Source: an uncultured bacterium
GTDB taxonomy: Bacteria; Cyanobacteriota; Vampirovibrionia; Gastranaerophilales; Gastranaerophilaceae
Length of the DNA stretch: 64,000 nucleotides
Reading direction: 5' to 3'
Assembly: GCA_949300515.1 (NCBI GenBank)
Contig: CASGEP010000008.1
Coordinates: 33,310 to 97,309, forward strand
Of this stretch, positions 35,719-46,804 are shown one piece after another. A program made the position numbers and the translations under genes. Below the pieces are notes generated by a model. It saw nothing but the letters and a program-made list of their open reading frames with translations. It did not search any database and had not been told where the DNA came from. Each line of letters starts with the position of its first letter. Position 1 is the stretch's first letter.

Positions 35719-37782
35719 ACTGTTTAACTGCTTTAGTGCAGCTTCTTCCGCTCTCCGGGCTTTTTGCAGTGCTTTACTTATCTCGGGGTCAAGCGCATCT
35801 TCTCCGTCCGAACTCTTTATTGTGCACTCGGAGGAGGGAATGTAGGTGCGCACAGGCTCAAGCGGGTCGCTTTGCTCTGTATCCGTTTGCTCCTGTTGTG
35901 TCTGCTGTTCTTCGTCTTTTCTGCCCAATCCGAACAAATCCATTTTAGAATTTGAATTATCAAGAGCATTCAGACCCCCCTGTTGCACAATGGGGTTTTG
36001 AGCGGTATGTTGAGGCACATTTTGTTTTATGTATTTTGAGTTGTATATGGAATTATCGCTGACACCTGCAACTTCATCAGGATTAATCTCTTTATTCAAA
36101 AGTTTTTTAAATAGCTCCGGATTTTCAAGAACTTTTTGCAAAAATTCCGGGCTGCTCTCCATTTTTTGCATAAGTTCGGGGTTAGCGGCGAGTTTTTGCA
36201 TCATTTCATCCTGAGTCATATTAAGGGGGTTGTTGTTTGAATTTTGAGTCTGCTCCTTCGTTTTATCTTCATCCAGCACGGATTTGGACGGTCTGCCAAA
36301 GATAAGGTGCGATACTTTTGTCACTGCTTTTGCCACAAGCGGACCTACGAACATTATACCTGCAACGAACCTTAAAACGGTGCCGGCACCCTTGCCTTTT
36401 AATTTATTAACATATTTCATTATTCCGTTGTACATTTGCGCGCCCATGGACTTATCTGCCTTATTTACGTAAGGAAGAACAGTTTCCGCATCCAGACCGA
36501 CGGAGAATATTTTACCCAGAAGTTTAAGCGGTTGTTGATACCACTTAGAGCTGCCTTTCAGGTAATTTTTAATATTTTTTGATTCTTTTATGTAGTCAAG
36601 CTGGGATATTGTTCCCTCAACAACTTTTTTGTTAAGGTTTGCAACCATATCATGGAATACTTTAACGCTTTCTTTTTGACCGATTTTATCCCAGTCTTTA
36701 ATGCCGATGTATTTTAAGCCGCCTATGGCATGCGAAGCTTTAACCTGCAGGGGCAGCGACAGGAAAAATCCGAAGTCATTTGCCACGTTTTCGGTAAATG
36801 TAGACAATTTTTCGCCTTTTGGTGCATCAATTGCCTTTTTAACGGCATTTGCAAACACTGCAGCCTGAATAACGATTAAAATTTTACCACCTGCGCCGCC
36901 GTTTGTAAGACCTTCAAGAGTTTTAAGCGCCTGACGCGGTGCAGTTTTGCCCAATTTGGTTACTTCTTTGCCCAGTCCCGGAGAATTTTCAAAAACCGCA
37001 TTCAGTTTATTTGCCATTTCTTTAAAAGAGCCCTGCCTTTTTAAGAAAGGAACATTTGGGATTTTTAAATTAAAACCGATATTTGTACGCGGTATTCTAA
37101 TATTTGCGTCTACAAGATTTTCAACCGTTACCTTAACGTCTTTGCTGCTGAGTCTTTTAATTAATTCTTGTATTTGTGTCTTATTGTCTTCGCAATTTTC
37201 AAACAAATCGGATATAAATTTCAACGATTCATCCGCATTGCCGCTAAAACCGTTTATACCCTTTACAAGTTCCGCTATGTCATCACCCTTGCCGTTTTTT
37301 AAATGATATTCAAGCATAGACCTTATATCAGACATTACATAGCCCGTAATGCCTCTTGCCTGACTTTTTGCAAAAGAGTTTTGCGGTCGGGTCGGGGTTT
37401 TTAAACTCTGCAAAATTGCAGATTTATCAAATATTCCCTTTGCGAAGTTTTTCACTTTGGAGTTGCCGCCGGGGAGCTTTTTCCCTAATTTTTCGGCAGC
37501 ATTTGCTATTTTTCCAAGCCAGCTGTCCTGCCAGTTATTATCCAGACTATTATTTAACTTCTGGCATATTTGAGCCAGAGCAAGCCAGATTGCCCCTGTC
37601 AGACCGATTGTAAGGGGGTCCGTGTCCGCATTTTTAACCGATTCTACGGCAGTATTGCTTTCGACGGTGTCTTTTACGTCAAAATTTTGTACATTCTGCG
37701 GTAATTTGTCGCTAATCTCTTGCGGCACAACGTCCTTTACGGCGCCGTAGTTTATGAAATTTTGATAATTATTGGTTATCAT
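35713..37782 (-). CDS. Large hypothetical protein with NPEL repeats
   Basis: 689 residues, not recognised. It has hydrophobic stretches near residues 55-75 (LTIGLTGAIWLALAQI), about 290-305 (KILIVIQAAVFANAV) and about 465-490 (VLRFVAGIMFVGPLVAKAV) that could be amphipathic or membrane-associated. A run of about 12-residue units around 535-575 is built on NPEL or SPEF (QKMESSPEFLQKVLENPELF). The C-terminus is Gln/Asn-rich. No signal peptide. An AGGGAT site precedes ATG 37782. It may be a lineage-specific membrane-remodelling or structural protein, but nothing in the sequence proves that. Confidence 0.6.
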   Translation of the reverse strand: MITNNYQNFINYGAVKDVVPQEISDKLPQNVQNFDVKDTVESNTAVESVKNADTDPLTIGLTGAIWLALAQICQKLNNSLDNNWQDSWLGKIANAAEKLGKKLPGGNSKVKNFAKGIFDKSAILQSLKTPTRPQNSFAKSQARGITGYVMSDIRSMLEYHLKNGKGDDIAELVKGINGFSGNADESLKFISDLFENCEDNKTQIQELIKRLSSKDVKVTVENLVDANIRIPRTNIGFNLKIPNVPFLKRQGSFKEMANKLNAVFENSPGLGKEVTKLGKTAPRQALKTLEGLTNGGAGGKILIVIQAAVFANAVKKAIDAPKGEKLSTFTENVANDFGFFLSLPLQVKASHAIGGLKYIGIKDWDKIGQKESVKVFHDMVANLNKKVVEGTISQLDYIKESKNIKNYLKGSSKWYQQPLKLLGKIFSVGLDAETVLPYVNKADKSMGAQMYNGIMKYVNKLKGKGAGTVLRFVAGIMFVGPLVAKAVTKVSHLIFGRPSKSVLDEDKTKEQTQNSNNNPLNMTQDEMMQKLAANPELMQKMESSPEFLQKVLENPELFKKLLNKEINPDEVAGVSDNSIYNSKYIKQNVPQHTAQNPIVQQGGLNALDNSNSKMDLFGLGRKDEEQQTQQEQTDTEQSDPLEPVRTYIPSSECTIKSSDGEDALDPEISKALQKARRAEEAALKQLNSL

Positions 37783-37931
37783 TTTAAATCCCTGTTCCTA
37801 TATATAAAATAAAAACATTCCGCTTTCAAAATTTGCCCCTGCAAGAGAAATATAACTTAATATTTTTGGTTAATAATAAATAAACAGCGAATATGTTATA
37901 ATTTATTTCGACATTAAACGGAGAAAAAATT

Positions 37932-38717
37932 TTGCAGATTGTTGTTTGTATAAAACAGGTTCCGGACACAAATAATGTAAAGTGGAGCAAGGAAAACAAC
38001 CTTTTAAGAGAAGGCATGATTTCAATCTTAAATCCTTGCGACGATTACGCGATTAAAAGGGCGCTTGAAATAAAGAAAAAGTTCAAAAATGCAAAAGTAT
38101 GCGCAATTTCCATGGGTCCAAAACAGGCAAAAAGCGTGCTTGAATACGCTCTTGCGCGCGGCTGCGACAGAGCAATACTGTTGTGCGACAAAGCTTTTGC
38201 AGGCTCTGACACACTATCGACAGGCAAAATATTATCCTGTGCCATAAAAAAACTCGTTCCCGACTATAACCTTATAATATGCGGTCAATACGCTCAGGAC
38301 GGCGACACCGCACAAACGGGTCCTACAATAGCGGGCTTTTTGGATATTGCAGTCGTGTCAAATGTAGATGAGATAATAAATTCAGACATTCAACTCTCTA
38401 TTTTAAAACAAAAAATTAAAGAGGGCATAAATATTTTAGAGGTAAAAAACCCTTGTGTAGTGTGCACTCTAAAGGGCAAAGAGGCGCAAGAAGGGCTTTA
38501 TGTAAAGGATTACATGAGAGCACAGGATATAAAAACAGAGATTATAAGCGCAAAAGATTTAGGTCTGCAGCAGAGTGAAATCGGAATATCAGGCTCACCC
38601 ACATTTGTTTCAAGAGCGTTCAGGCTCGAACATACAAGACAGACAAAAACAGTCGATAAAAACCCCGCAGACTTTTTATCCGGCATTTTAGAGAAAGAAG
38701 GCAGCTTTGCAAAATAG
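37932..38717 (+). CDS. etfB: Electron transfer flavoprotein beta subunit
   Basis: 261-residue EtfB, starting at TTG 37932 after a GGAG site (the N-terminus QIVVCIKQVPDTNNVKW is the family start). Conserved parts: CDDYAIKRALEIK, SMGPKQAKSVLEYALARGCD and CGQYAQDGDTAQTGPTIAGF, which form the nucleotide-binding side. Together with EtfA it carries electrons between flavin dehydrogenases and quinone or ferredoxin acceptors. Overlaps etfA by 11 nt. No acyl-CoA dehydrogenase is adjacent, so the donor is unknown. Confidence 0.92.
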   Translation: MQIVVCIKQVPDTNNVKWSKENNLLREGMISILNPCDDYAIKRALEIKKKFKNAKVCAISMGPKQAKSVLEYALARGCDRAILLCDKAFAGSDTLSTGKILSCAIKKLVPDYNLIICGQYAQDGDTAQTGPTIAGFLDIAVVSNVDEIINSDIQLSILKQKIKEGINILEVKNPCVVCTLKGKEAQEGLYVKDYMRAQDIKTEIISAKDLGLQQSEIGISGSPTFVSRAFRLEHTRQTKTVDKNPADFLSGILEKEGSFAK

Positions 38718-39726
38718 AGAAATTTTTGTCATTTGCGAATATAAAAAAAATCAAAATGTCTTTAGAGATGTTTCATTTGAACTTTTGGGCGCTGCATGTG
38801 CCTTGAGTGAACAGGCAAAACGCGAGCATGATATTAATTATAAAGTTTGCGCGGTTGTACTCGATTGCGGAATTGATGCGGATTTTTGCCAATTATCAAA
38901 ATACGGCGCACAAAAAATTTACTACATAAAAAGCAAAAAATTTAAAGACTATGAGTGCATAAGCTTCTCTTGCGCACTTGTGGAGCTTTTTTTACAAAAA
39001 AATCCCGAGATTGTGCTTTTCGGCGCAACGCAAATGTATAGAGAACTCGCCCCGCATATAACTTCCAAACTTGAAACAGGTCTGACCGCAGACTGCACGG
39101 GGCTTGAACTTACAAAATATAAAGACAAAATTAAACTCGCGGCGACCCGCCCTACTTTTGGCGGGGTTATGATGGCGACAATTTTATGCAAAAACAATCC
39201 CCAGTGTGCAACCGTAAGGGAGGGGGTTTTCAAAAAAACAGAGTTTAATTTTGAAACAGATACCAAAGAAATAAACCTGAATGAAAATATCTATAAAGCC
39301 CCGCGTGTCAAGCTTCTTGAATATTTACCCGAAGATATAAGAGAAAGCACGCTTGAAAGTGCAAAAGTCATTCTCTGCGGCGGGAGAGGACTTAAAACAA
39401 AAGAAAATTTTGAAAAATTACAAAAACTTGCACAGATGAGCGGCTGCGCAATAGCAGCCTCTAGAGGGGCTGTTGACAAAGGTCTTGCGCCGCAGGAAAT
39501 CCAGGTCGGACAAACGGGCAAAACCGTAGCGCCCGAGGTTTATATTGCTTTTGGCGTATCGGGCGCAGTTCACCACATTTCAGGCATGAGCGCCTCAAGA
39601 ACAGTCATCGCGGTTAACAGTGACCCCAATGCGCCGATTTTTGATAACTGCGACTATAAAATAGTGTGCGATGCAAACGAACTTATAGACAAGCTGCTTG
39701 TGCGCTTTTGCCAATCAGTTTCCTAA
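38707..39726 (+). CDS. etfA: Electron transfer flavoprotein alpha subunit
   Basis: 339-residue EtfA from TTG 38707. The C-terminal FAD domain is clear: [59 protein letters not shown] and [19 protein letters not shown]-terminal domain I includes [20 protein letters not shown]. Translationally coupled with etfB. Unusual in that both subunits start with TTG. Converges with the DnaJ-like gene, overlapping by 12 nt. Confidence 0.92.
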   Translation: MQNREIFVICEYKKNQNVFRDVSFELLGAACALSEQAKREHDINYKVCAVVLDCGIDADFCQLSKYGAQKIYYIKSKKFKDYECISFSCALVELFLQKNPEIVLFGATQMYRELAPHITSKLETGLTADCTGLELTKYKDKIKLAATRPTFGGVMMATILCKNNPQCATVREGVFKKTEFNFETDTKEINLNENIYKAPRVKLLEYLPEDIRESTLESAKVILCGGRGLKTKENFEKLQKLAQMSGCAIAASRGAVDKGLAPQEIQVGQTGKTVAPEVYIAFGVSGAVHHISGMSASRTVIAVNSDPNAPIFDNCDYKIVCDANELIDKLLVRFCQSVS

Positions 39727-40791
39727 ACTTTGAAGCTTTTTGTAGAGTTCAAGCGCCTCCGGACTTATTTCCTTCGGCAGTGTTATTTTAATCCTCAGGT
39801 TTAAATTACCCAGAGAACCGTCTTTTTTTGGCAGCCCGAGACCCTTCAGCCTCAATACTTTTCCGCTGTCCGTATTTTTTGGAATTGTAATGTTAATTTT
39901 GCCGTCCACGGTTGCAATTTCTTTTTTTGCCCCCAAAACCGCTTCCGAGGGCAAAATATCAATTTCTTTTTCCAAATCTTCGCCTGTGACTTTGTAATTG
40001 GGGTCTTTTATGCGCACCGTCAGATACAAATCTCCTTTTTGTCCGTATTCGTCGGCTTTTCCTTCGTTTTTAAGGCGGATTTTCTGTCCTTCTTTTACAT
40101 ACTTCGGAATTTTAACCGAGAGATTTTTTGTAATTTTTTCTAATCCCGTTCCCATACAGTGCGAGCAAAAAGAACCCTTTGCCTGACCCCTGCAGTATCT
40201 GCAAGGCTCATAATCAACAAGTGTTACTGTTTTTGTGGGTGTTTTTATTAAATCGTTAACATTTAAAACAATATCTTTTGTTATATCGAGATTTTTGGTA
40301 CTTGCCTTTGCACGGGAGGTATTTGCCCCCTGTGCATTTGAATAAAAGCGCGAAAAATCACCGCCCGCAGGACCTGCGCCGCCGCCAAAGTTAAACTCGC
40401 GGTAGCCGCCGCGCGAAGTGTCTGCACCCGCGCCGCCCATCAAATCGCCGAATATCGCACTGAAAAAGTCCGAAAATCCGCCCGATGAGCCGCCAAAATG
40501 AATATTGCCGTTTGAGAAATTTGAAAAATCAAAGCCCTCAAACCCCGGAGGCGGAGTAAAGTCTGCACCTTGCTGCCAGCTTGAGCCTAATTGGTCATAT
40601 CTCGCGCGTTTTTGAGGGTCTCCTAAAACCTCGTACGCTTCGTTTATGTCTTTAAATTTTTCGGCAGCGCCCGACTCTTTGTTAACATCAGGGTGATATT
40701 TTCTCGCAAGTTTTCTGTAGGCAGATTTAATATTTGCCTGAGTTTCATCGCGTTTTACGCCCAAAATTTCATAATAGTCTTTGTATTTCAT
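39715..40791 (-). CDS. DnaJ-like chaperone with a reduced zinc module
   Basis: 358 residues: J domain with the HPD motif ([15 protein letters not shown], about residues 27-41), a Gly/Phe-rich region, then [20 protein letters not shown], only one pair of CxxC motifs instead of the four of canonical DnaJ. Two C-terminal substrate-binding beta-barrel domains follow. It would stimulate a DnaK ATPase in the cytoplasm. Intermediate between DnaJ and CbpA types. A TATAAT element sits almost at the start codon. Confidence 0.88.
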   Translation of the reverse strand: MKYKDYYEILGVKRDETQANIKSAYRKLARKYHPDVNKESGAAEKFKDINEAYEVLGDPQKRARYDQLGSSWQQGADFTPPPGFEGFDFSNFSNGNIHFGGSSGGFSDFFSAIFGDLMGGAGADTSRGGYREFNFGGGAGPAGGDFSRFYSNAQGANTSRAKASTKNLDITKDIVLNVNDLIKTPTKTVTLVDYEPCRYCRGQAKGSFCSHCMGTGLEKITKNLSVKIPKYVKEGQKIRLKNEGKADEYGQKGDLYLTVRIKDPNYKVTGEDLEKEIDILPSEAVLGAKKEIATVDGKINITIPKNTDSGKVLRLKGLGLPKKDGSLGNLNLRIKITLPKEISPEALELYKKLQSLGN

Positions 40792-40842
40792 ACTATTATA
40801 ATAATATTGAATTTAATAAAACATTTTAAAATTAATTTTTAT

Positions 40843-41676
40843 TTAATATTTCTTAACTCTTTTGCCCTCTACTTCATGCACATTCTCGATTGCAATAAAA
40901 GCTTCGGGGTCTATTGAGTTAACAATATCTTTCAATTTTGTAAGTTCAAGCCTCGGCACGACACAGTAGAGCATTTTCTTTTCCTGATGGGAATAGCCGC
41001 CCTGAGCATCGATGTATGTAACGCTTTTATCCAGCTGCGACATAATGTTTGCGCCTATTTCATAATTTTTATCCGAAACAACAAAGATTGATTTTGCTTC
41101 GTTTAGACCCTGCAAAACGGCATCTATCACGCGGGAGGCGCCTATGTATGTAAGTGCGGAATACATTGCCTTATCCCAGCCGTAAATAAAGCCCGCACAG
41201 GTGTAGATAAAAGCGTTTAAAAACATTATAATTCCGCCGACCGATACGGGGAATTTTTTTGTTAAAGTAATTGCTAAAATCTCCGTACCGTCAAGACAGC
41301 CGTTGTTTTTAAGTACAAGACCCACGCCCGCGCCTAAAATCATCCCGCCGAACACTGCCACAAGCAAGCCGTCATGCGTTACTATTCCGATTTTACCGCC
41401 TACAATACCGACAAATATTGAAAAAACGGTAACGGCGTAAAATGTCTGGAAAATAAACATTTTACCGTATATCTTAAGTGCCAAAAGCACAAAGGGAATA
41501 TTCAAAACAAAAAGTAAAATACCCAGATTAATATCCGTCAGATAACTGACCATCATTGATATGCCGACAATCCCGCCGTCTATCATCTGATTTGGAACCA
41601 AAAACCCCTCAATTGCAAAAGCCGCAAGAAAAGCTCCGACGGTTATAAGCAACATTTTAATAATAAATTTCTTCAT
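40843..41676 (-). CDS. YitT family membrane protein
   Basis: 277 residues with five or six N-terminal transmembrane helices (ITVGAFLAAFAIEGFLVPNQ; GGIVGISMMVSYLTDINLG) and a C-terminal DUF2179 cytoplasmic domain (YVDAQGGYSHQEKKMLYCVV, INSIDPEAFIAIENVHEVEG). YitT proteins are conserved membrane proteins of unknown transport role. Divergent from the solute-binding protein gene, with only 23 bp between the two start codons. Confidence 0.9.
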   Translation of the reverse strand: MKKFIIKMLLITVGAFLAAFAIEGFLVPNQMIDGGIVGISMMVSYLTDINLGILLFVLNIPFVLLALKIYGKMFIFQTFYAVTVFSIFVGIVGGKIGIVTHDGLLVAVFGGMILGAGVGLVLKNNGCLDGTEILAITLTKKFPVSVGGIIMFLNAFIYTCAGFIYGWDKAMYSALTYIGASRVIDAVLQGLNEAKSIFVVSDKNYEIGANIMSQLDKSVTYIDAQGGYSHQEKKMLYCVVPRLELTKLKDIVNSIDPEAFIAIENVHEVEGKRVKKY

Positions 41677-41699
41677 AAATTTTATGATACAATATTTTT
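41677..41699. promoter_or_regulatory. 23-bp divergent intergenic region, leaderless promoters
   Basis: TACAAT (41688-41693) lies 6 nt before the rightward ATG, and a weak TATCAT-like hexamer faces leftwards. There is no room for leaders or Shine-Dalgarno sites, so both genes are probably transcribed as leaderless mRNAs. Confidence 0.45.
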
Positions 41700-42494
41700 A
41701 TGAAAAATCCAATTTTAATTTTAATTTTGTTTTTATTTTCTTCAATCGCCCTTTTTGGCTGCAGTTTCGGCGGCAAAAAGGAAAATGCTCTGACACATGC
41801 AATTTTGACACAAAAGCTTACCGTCGGAGTAAAGTGCGACTCAAAGCCTTTCGGGTTTGAAAATGAAAACGGAGAGATATCGGGGTTTGATGTTGATGTT
41901 GCCCATGAGCTTGCACACAGACTTTTAGGCAATGAAAACGCTCTTGAACTTGTTTGCGTAACTCCGAGCAGCAGAATTTCGGATTTAAACACAAAAAAAG
42001 TCGATATGCTGATTGCGGCGATGAGCATAACGCAGAGCAGGGCGGGCGTTGTAAGGTTTTCAACCCCTTATTATCAGGCAGGACAAGCCATCATGGTCAA
42101 AAATGACTCTAAAATTTACTCCGTAAGCGACCTGAACGGTGCCAACGTCGGCTTTGTTCTCGGCACAACCGGAGAAAAAGCCTTAAGAAAACTCGCCCCG
42201 CAGGCAAACCTGAGGGCTGCAAAGACTTATCTTGAAATTTTTAAACTTCTTGAAAACGACGAAATAGATGCAATTTTTGCGGATGATAGCATGCTCTACG
42301 GCATTCTTTCGGACAACAAGGGCTATAAAATTCTCCCAAAAAGATATACCGAAGAGTATTACTCAATTGCACTCAGACAGTCGCAGGAAAGCGACGAACT
42401 GGAGCGCGCGGTAAATGACTCACTTTCCGTTATGCAGGAGGGGGGAATTTTAAACAAAATAAAATCAAAGTGGATACCAAATTTACATTCATGA
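41700..42494 (+). CDS. Solute-binding lipoprotein (amino-acid ABC type)
   Basis: 264 residues with a lipoprotein signal peptide ending in lipobox ALFGC (Cys 21), then a type 3 periplasmic solute-binding fold: LTVGVKCDSKPFGFENENGE, ISGFDVDVAHELAHRLLG, VDMLIAAMSITQSRAGVVRF, VGFVLGTTGEKALRK, DAIFADDSMLYGIL. Expected to bind a polar amino acid. No permease or ATPase gene is adjacent, so its transporter must be elsewhere or it acts as a sensor. Confidence 0.88.
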   Translation: MKNPILILILFLFSSIALFGCSFGGKKENALTHAILTQKLTVGVKCDSKPFGFENENGEISGFDVDVAHELAHRLLGNENALELVCVTPSSRISDLNTKKVDMLIAAMSITQSRAGVVRFSTPYYQAGQAIMVKNDSKIYSVSDLNGANVGFVLGTTGEKALRKLAPQANLRAAKTYLEIFKLLENDEIDAIFADDSMLYGILSDNKGYKILPKRYTEEYYSIALRQSQESDELERAVNDSLSVMQEGGILNKIKSKWIPNLHS

Positions 42495-42548
42495 TATGTA
42501 TATGATATAATTTATTCACTCGGGTAGAAATGGATAGGAAAAGTTAAA

Positions 42549-44666
42549 ATGCCAAATGCTTCTTTTAAGGGTACTTTTTGGAGGGCGCTTTTTTGGATTG
42601 TTTTTGTGCTTGCGCTTTATGTCTGCTATGTAAAGCTTTTTTCGACGGATACAAAAACCGTATCAATACTCTGGATTGGTACAATAGCAGGTACGCTTTC
42701 TCTGCTGTTTGCGGCGCTTAAAATTTATATAGTTGCCTGTGAAAACGCGGGCGATGACGATATCAGAAAAATTGCACGCCATATTTTCACGGGCGCAATG
42801 GCTTTTTTAAAAAGAGAGTATAAAATTTTATTCTGGTTTGTAATACTTGCTTTCGCTCTGTTGTTTAAATTCGTAAATTTAGAGTCGGCAATATGTTTTG
42901 TATGCGGCGCAATATGCTCATCCCTAGCCGGTTTTGTCGGTATGTATGTTTCAACAAAATCCAACTCGCGAACAACTCAGGCTGCAAAAAGTTCCTTAAA
43001 CAAAGCCTTTAAAATTGCTTTCTCGGGCGGCGCGGTAATGGGTCTTATGGTTGCGGGGCTCGGTCTTTTTGGTCTGAGTGTTTTATATTTAATCTACAAG
43101 GACCCTTCAATAATAAACGGTTTTGCTCTCGGCGCAAGCTCCATCGCCCTTTTTGCACGCGTTGGCGGCGGAATTTATACAAAAGCAGCCGATATCGGCG
43201 CAGACCTTGTCGGCAAAATTGAAGCGGGTATACCCGAAGATGACTACAGAAATCCTGCCGTAATAGCCGACAACGTTGGCGACAACGTGGGCGACGTTGC
43301 GGGTATGGGCGCGGATTTATTTGAATCATATGTCGGCTCGATAATCGCGGCTATTACACTCGGAGCAATCAGCCTCAATGTTAAGGGTGCGTTTTTGCCA
43401 GTGTTAATTGCATCTGCAGGCATTTTTGCTTCGATTATAGCAATTAATTTCGTAAGAACAACGGACGAGGGAAGCCCCATGGCAGCGCTGCAGAGAGGTG
43501 TAGTTGCGGCAATGACAATATTAATTGCAGCCTCATACTTTACTGTTAAATTTTTCCTGCCAAACTTCACGGGAGTATTTTGGTCAATAATTACAGGTAT
43601 AATCACAGGCTCAATGATAGGATTTTTAACACAATACTACACTTCATCAGAGCATAGTCCCGTAAAAACCATTGCAAACGCGGCAAAAACAGGTCCCGCG
43701 GCAACAATCATCGCAGGTCTTGAAGTCGGTATGAAATCCGCATTTCTTCCGCTTGTTCTGATTTGTGCCGCCATAGTTGCCGCTTTTATACTTGCAGGCG
43801 GTTTTGATTCGTATACACTCGGTATCTACGGTATTTCAATGGCTGCCGTAGGTATGCTCTCCGTTGTCGGCATAATAGTTGCAATTGATGCCTACGGACC
43901 TATTTCGGATAACGCGGGCGGCATTGCACAAATGGCAAATTTAGAAAACACTGTGCGCGAAAGAACGGACAAACTGGACTCTGCAGGAAACACAACAGCC
44001 GCCATAGGCAAGGGTTTTGCGACAGGTTCGGCGGCTTTAAGTGCAATTGCCCTGCTGAGCGCTTTTGCGGCAGTTGTGGAGCTTGACAATATCGATATTT
44101 TAAATCCTTTTGTATGTTCGGGACTGCTGTTTGGCACGTCGCTGCCATTTTTATTCTGCTCGCTCACCATAGGCGCTGCAGGACGTGCGGCGGAAAAAAT
44201 AGTTAACGAAGTAAGGCGCCAGTTCAGAGAACTTAAAGGAATTTTAGAGGGCAAATGCGAGCCGCAATATGAAAAATGCATAGATATTTCCGCCCGCAGC
44301 GCGATTTATAAAATGCTTTTACCGGGCTTTATCGCCATAGCCGCCCCACTCATTACGGGTCTTGGCGTTGCGGCATTCAGCGACAAATCCACGGGCGCCC
44401 GCGCTCTTGCGGGGATGCTTATGGGCGCAATAGCTTCAGGTGTCTGCCTTTCCATAATGATGGCAAACTCGGGCGGTGCGTGGGATAATGCTAAAAAGTA
44501 CATTGAAAGCGCCCGATTTGAACAAAAAGATACGGCGGTGCACACGGCGGCTGTCATAGGCGATACCGTCGGCGATCCGCTTAAAGACACGGCGGGACCG
44601 TCTTTGAACATTTTAATTAAACTGATGTCTATAGTAGCCCTTGTGTGTGCGGCATTGTTTATTTAA
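42549..44666 (+). CDS. hppA: Membrane-bound ion-translocating pyrophosphatase
   Basis: 705 residues, about 16 transmembrane helices. The pyrophosphate and Mg-binding loops are intact: [53 protein letters not shown] and [17 protein letters not shown]. It couples PPi hydrolysis to pumping H+ or Na+ across the cytoplasmic membrane. The [12 protein letters not shown] segment has Ala where potassium-independent enzymes have Lys, predicting a K+-dependent type; whether H+ or Na+ is pumped cannot be told. It pairs functionally with PPi-producing PPDK (27.5 kb). Confidence 0.96.
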   Translation: MPNASFKGTFWRALFWIVFVLALYVCYVKLFSTDTKTVSILWIGTIAGTLSLLFAALKIYIVACENAGDDDIRKIARHIFTGAMAFLKREYKILFWFVILAFALLFKFVNLESAICFVCGAICSSLAGFVGMYVSTKSNSRTTQAAKSSLNKAFKIAFSGGAVMGLMVAGLGLFGLSVLYLIYKDPSIINGFALGASSIALFARVGGGIYTKAADIGADLVGKIEAGIPEDDYRNPAVIADNVGDNVGDVAGMGADLFESYVGSIIAAITLGAISLNVKGAFLPVLIASAGIFASIIAINFVRTTDEGSPMAALQRGVVAAMTILIAASYFTVKFFLPNFTGVFWSIITGIITGSMIGFLTQYYTSSEHSPVKTIANAAKTGPAATIIAGLEVGMKSAFLPLVLICAAIVAAFILAGGFDSYTLGIYGISMAAVGMLSVVGIIVAIDAYGPISDNAGGIAQMANLENTVRERTDKLDSAGNTTAAIGKGFATGSAALSAIALLSAFAAVVELDNIDILNPFVCSGLLFGTSLPFLFCSLTIGAAGRAAEKIVNEVRRQFRELKGILEGKCEPQYEKCIDISARSAIYKMLLPGFIAIAAPLITGLGVAAFSDKSTGARALAGMLMGAIASGVCLSIMMANSGGAWDNAKKYIESARFEQKDTAVHTAAVIGDTVGDPLKDTAGPSLNILIKLMSIVALVCAALFI

Positions 44667-44743
44667 AAAAAATCTGTTTAATGTTAAAATCAAACACGCT
44701 TCTTTATTTGGAGCGTGTTTGAAATGAAAACAAAGGGAAAAAT

Positions 44744-45160
44744 ATGCCTGTAAGAAATGAAAAATTTTTACTCTCGACAAGGGGTTTTAACGATATCATA
44801 GATATAACCTCAAAAGTGCGTGACATTGTAAGATTTGGCAATGAAAAAAACGCAATTGTCCACATCTACACCCCCGGCTCGACTGTTTCAATCACAACCC
44901 TTGAATATGAACCCGGGCTTGTAAAAGATTTACCCGAGGCGCTTGAGAAAATTGCACCGATAAATAAAGACTATGAGCACGACAAAAAATGGCATGACGG
45001 CAACGGATACGCGCATATAAGGGCTTCTATGATTGGTAATTCAATCACCGTGCCGCTTGCGGCGGGAGAACTTGAGCTTGGAAGCTGGCAGCAGATTGTT
45101 CTTATTGACTTTGACAACAAAGCCCGCACAAGGAGTGTTATAGTACAAATTATGTCGTAA
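44744..45160 (+). CDS. YjbQ/UPF0047 family protein
   Basis: 138-residue small beta protein of the YjbQ family. The signatures HIYTPGSTVSITTLEYEPGL, GYAHIRASMIGNSITVP and LELGSWQQIVLIDFDNKAR are complete. Some members show weak thiamin-phosphate synthase activity, but the true role is uncertain. AGGGAAAA precedes the ATG. Nine nucleotides separate it from the M24 peptidase gene, so they are co-transcribed. Confidence 0.88.
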   Translation: MPVRNEKFLLSTRGFNDIIDITSKVRDIVRFGNEKNAIVHIYTPGSTVSITTLEYEPGLVKDLPEALEKIAPINKDYEHDKKWHDGNGYAHIRASMIGNSITVPLAAGELELGSWQQIVLIDFDNKARTRSVIVQIMS

Positions 45161-45169
45161 GGAGCAAAG

Positions 45170-46804
45170 ATGGAAGATATTAAAGGATTTTATAAAAAAC
45201 TTTTAGAAAACAATAAAAACGCCTGTGCACTCATAAAAAGCGCCGATGAGTATTTTGCCGCACATTACACTGGATCGCCCCTGAACATTTTAACAGGTTT
45301 TAGCGGCACAACGGCAGAGGCAATTATAGACTACGAGGGCAAAATAACACTGTTTGTCGACCCAAGATACCACCGGCAGGCAGATTTAGAAACAAAAGGC
45401 AAAAATATTGAAGTAGTGAAAATGAATTTCGGGGAAAGTTTTTCCGCCTCAATCGCAAAGAAATTAAACGGGAGGGAGCTTTTTGTAAACGGCTCCGTTA
45501 ACCTGTTATTTTTTGAAAAACTGAAAAGCGCCGGCATAAAAACTACGCCCTACAGCGATTTTCGCGAATTTGGAGAGAATAAAAACATTAATTTGCAAAG
45601 CAGGATTTTTGCAATTGAAAATTTAAAAAGCACGAAAGATAAAATTTCACAACTCAAAAAACACTTAAACGAGCGCTATTACCTTGTTGTGTCGCTTGAT
45701 GAAACAGCCTATATTACAAATTTAAGAAGTTTCCAGATGAGAGAAACATCGACTTTTAAATCAAAGCTTTTAATTGATTTTTCAGGAAAAAGCATACTCT
45801 TTTGCGACGAAAAAATAGAGAATTTGCCCCCTGATATACTGCAGGCGCCTATTTGTGAATTTGGAAAAAAAATAAAAAGTATAGATGAGAAAATACTTTT
45901 TAATAAGTCGTCCATAACTCTTGAGGATTTTAATTTAATAAAAAATCCCGTCGAGCCGCGCGTGAATTATATAGCAAAACTCGCCTCGATAAAGGAAAAA
46001 GCGGAGATTGAACACTTAAAAAGCGCGTTTTTCAGGCTTGATTGCACCCTTAAAGCCTTTAAAACAAGGATTAAAGCGGGTTTAAGCGAATATGAATTAA
46101 AAGAAATTTTTGAAGAAGAACTTTTAAAACACGGTGCAAAAGCGACGAGTTTCAAGACTATACTTGCACTTGCTGACAATTCCTGCTCAATTCACTACTC
46201 AAATTATGATAAAAATAAAATTTTAAAAGAGGGTGACTTAATCCTTTTGGATTGCGGCGGATACTATGAAATGGGGCTTGCAACGGATATTACGCGCGTT
46301 TTTGTCTGCGGAGAACCCCAAAATAACGCTCTTGGCAGAAAGCAGAAAGAAATATACACCGCGGTTTTAAAAGCTTTTTTAAACTGCTATCACTCAAATG
46401 CGCACACCGGCGCGGATTTAGATAAAATTGCAAGAAAAATCCTGACACCGCGGGCAAGGGAGGGCTTTTTATTTCCGCACTCGCTGGGTCATGGCATAGG
46501 CATACCGGTACATCAATCACCGCCCGTAATTTCAAGCTGCGGCAATAAAAAATTTCCGCTCTATAAAAATATGACTCATACAATAGAGCCGGGGCTTTAT
46601 TGCGAAAATGAGCCTTACAAGTTTGGCATAAGACTTGAAAATTCAGTATTTGTAAGTGCAAAAGGCGAAAGAGAAAGCTTTTCGCATTTTGAATTTGAAG
46701 AAAAATTAACAGACAGAGAACTTTTGACAAAAAAAGAACAAAAATGGCTGGATATGTGGCAGAGCAGATGGGCGGAGATTTGTGAAAGAGATATTAAAGA
46801 ATAA
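45170..46804 (+). CDS. M24 family Xaa-Pro aminopeptidase
   Basis: 544-residue aminopeptidase P-like enzyme with two creatinase N-like domains (residues about 1-260) and a C-terminal M24 pita-bread domain. Metal ligands can be seen: LILLDCGGYYEMGLATDITR (two Asp), FPHSLGHGIGIPVHQSPPVI (His), THTIEPGLYCENE (Glu) and FGIRLENSVFVSAKGE (Glu). It cleaves N-terminal residues before proline in the cytoplasm. Overlaps the next gene by 23 nt. Confidence 0.92.
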   Translation: MEDIKGFYKKLLENNKNACALIKSADEYFAAHYTGSPLNILTGFSGTTAEAIIDYEGKITLFVDPRYHRQADLETKGKNIEVVKMNFGESFSASIAKKLNGRELFVNGSVNLLFFEKLKSAGIKTTPYSDFREFGENKNINLQSRIFAIENLKSTKDKISQLKKHLNERYYLVVSLDETAYITNLRSFQMRETSTFKSKLLIDFSGKSILFCDEKIENLPPDILQAPICEFGKKIKSIDEKILFNKSSITLEDFNLIKNPVEPRVNYIAKLASIKEKAEIEHLKSAFFRLDCTLKAFKTRIKAGLSEYELKEIFEEELLKHGAKATSFKTILALADNSCSIHYSNYDKNKILKEGDLILLDCGGYYEMGLATDITRVFVCGEPQNNALGRKQKEIYTAVLKAFLNCYHSNAHTGADLDKIARKILTPRAREGFLFPHSLGHGIGIPVHQSPPVISSCGNKKFPLYKNMTHTIEPGLYCENEPYKFGIRLENSVFVSAKGERESFSHFEFEEKLTDRELLTKKEQKWLDMWQSRWAEICERDIKE

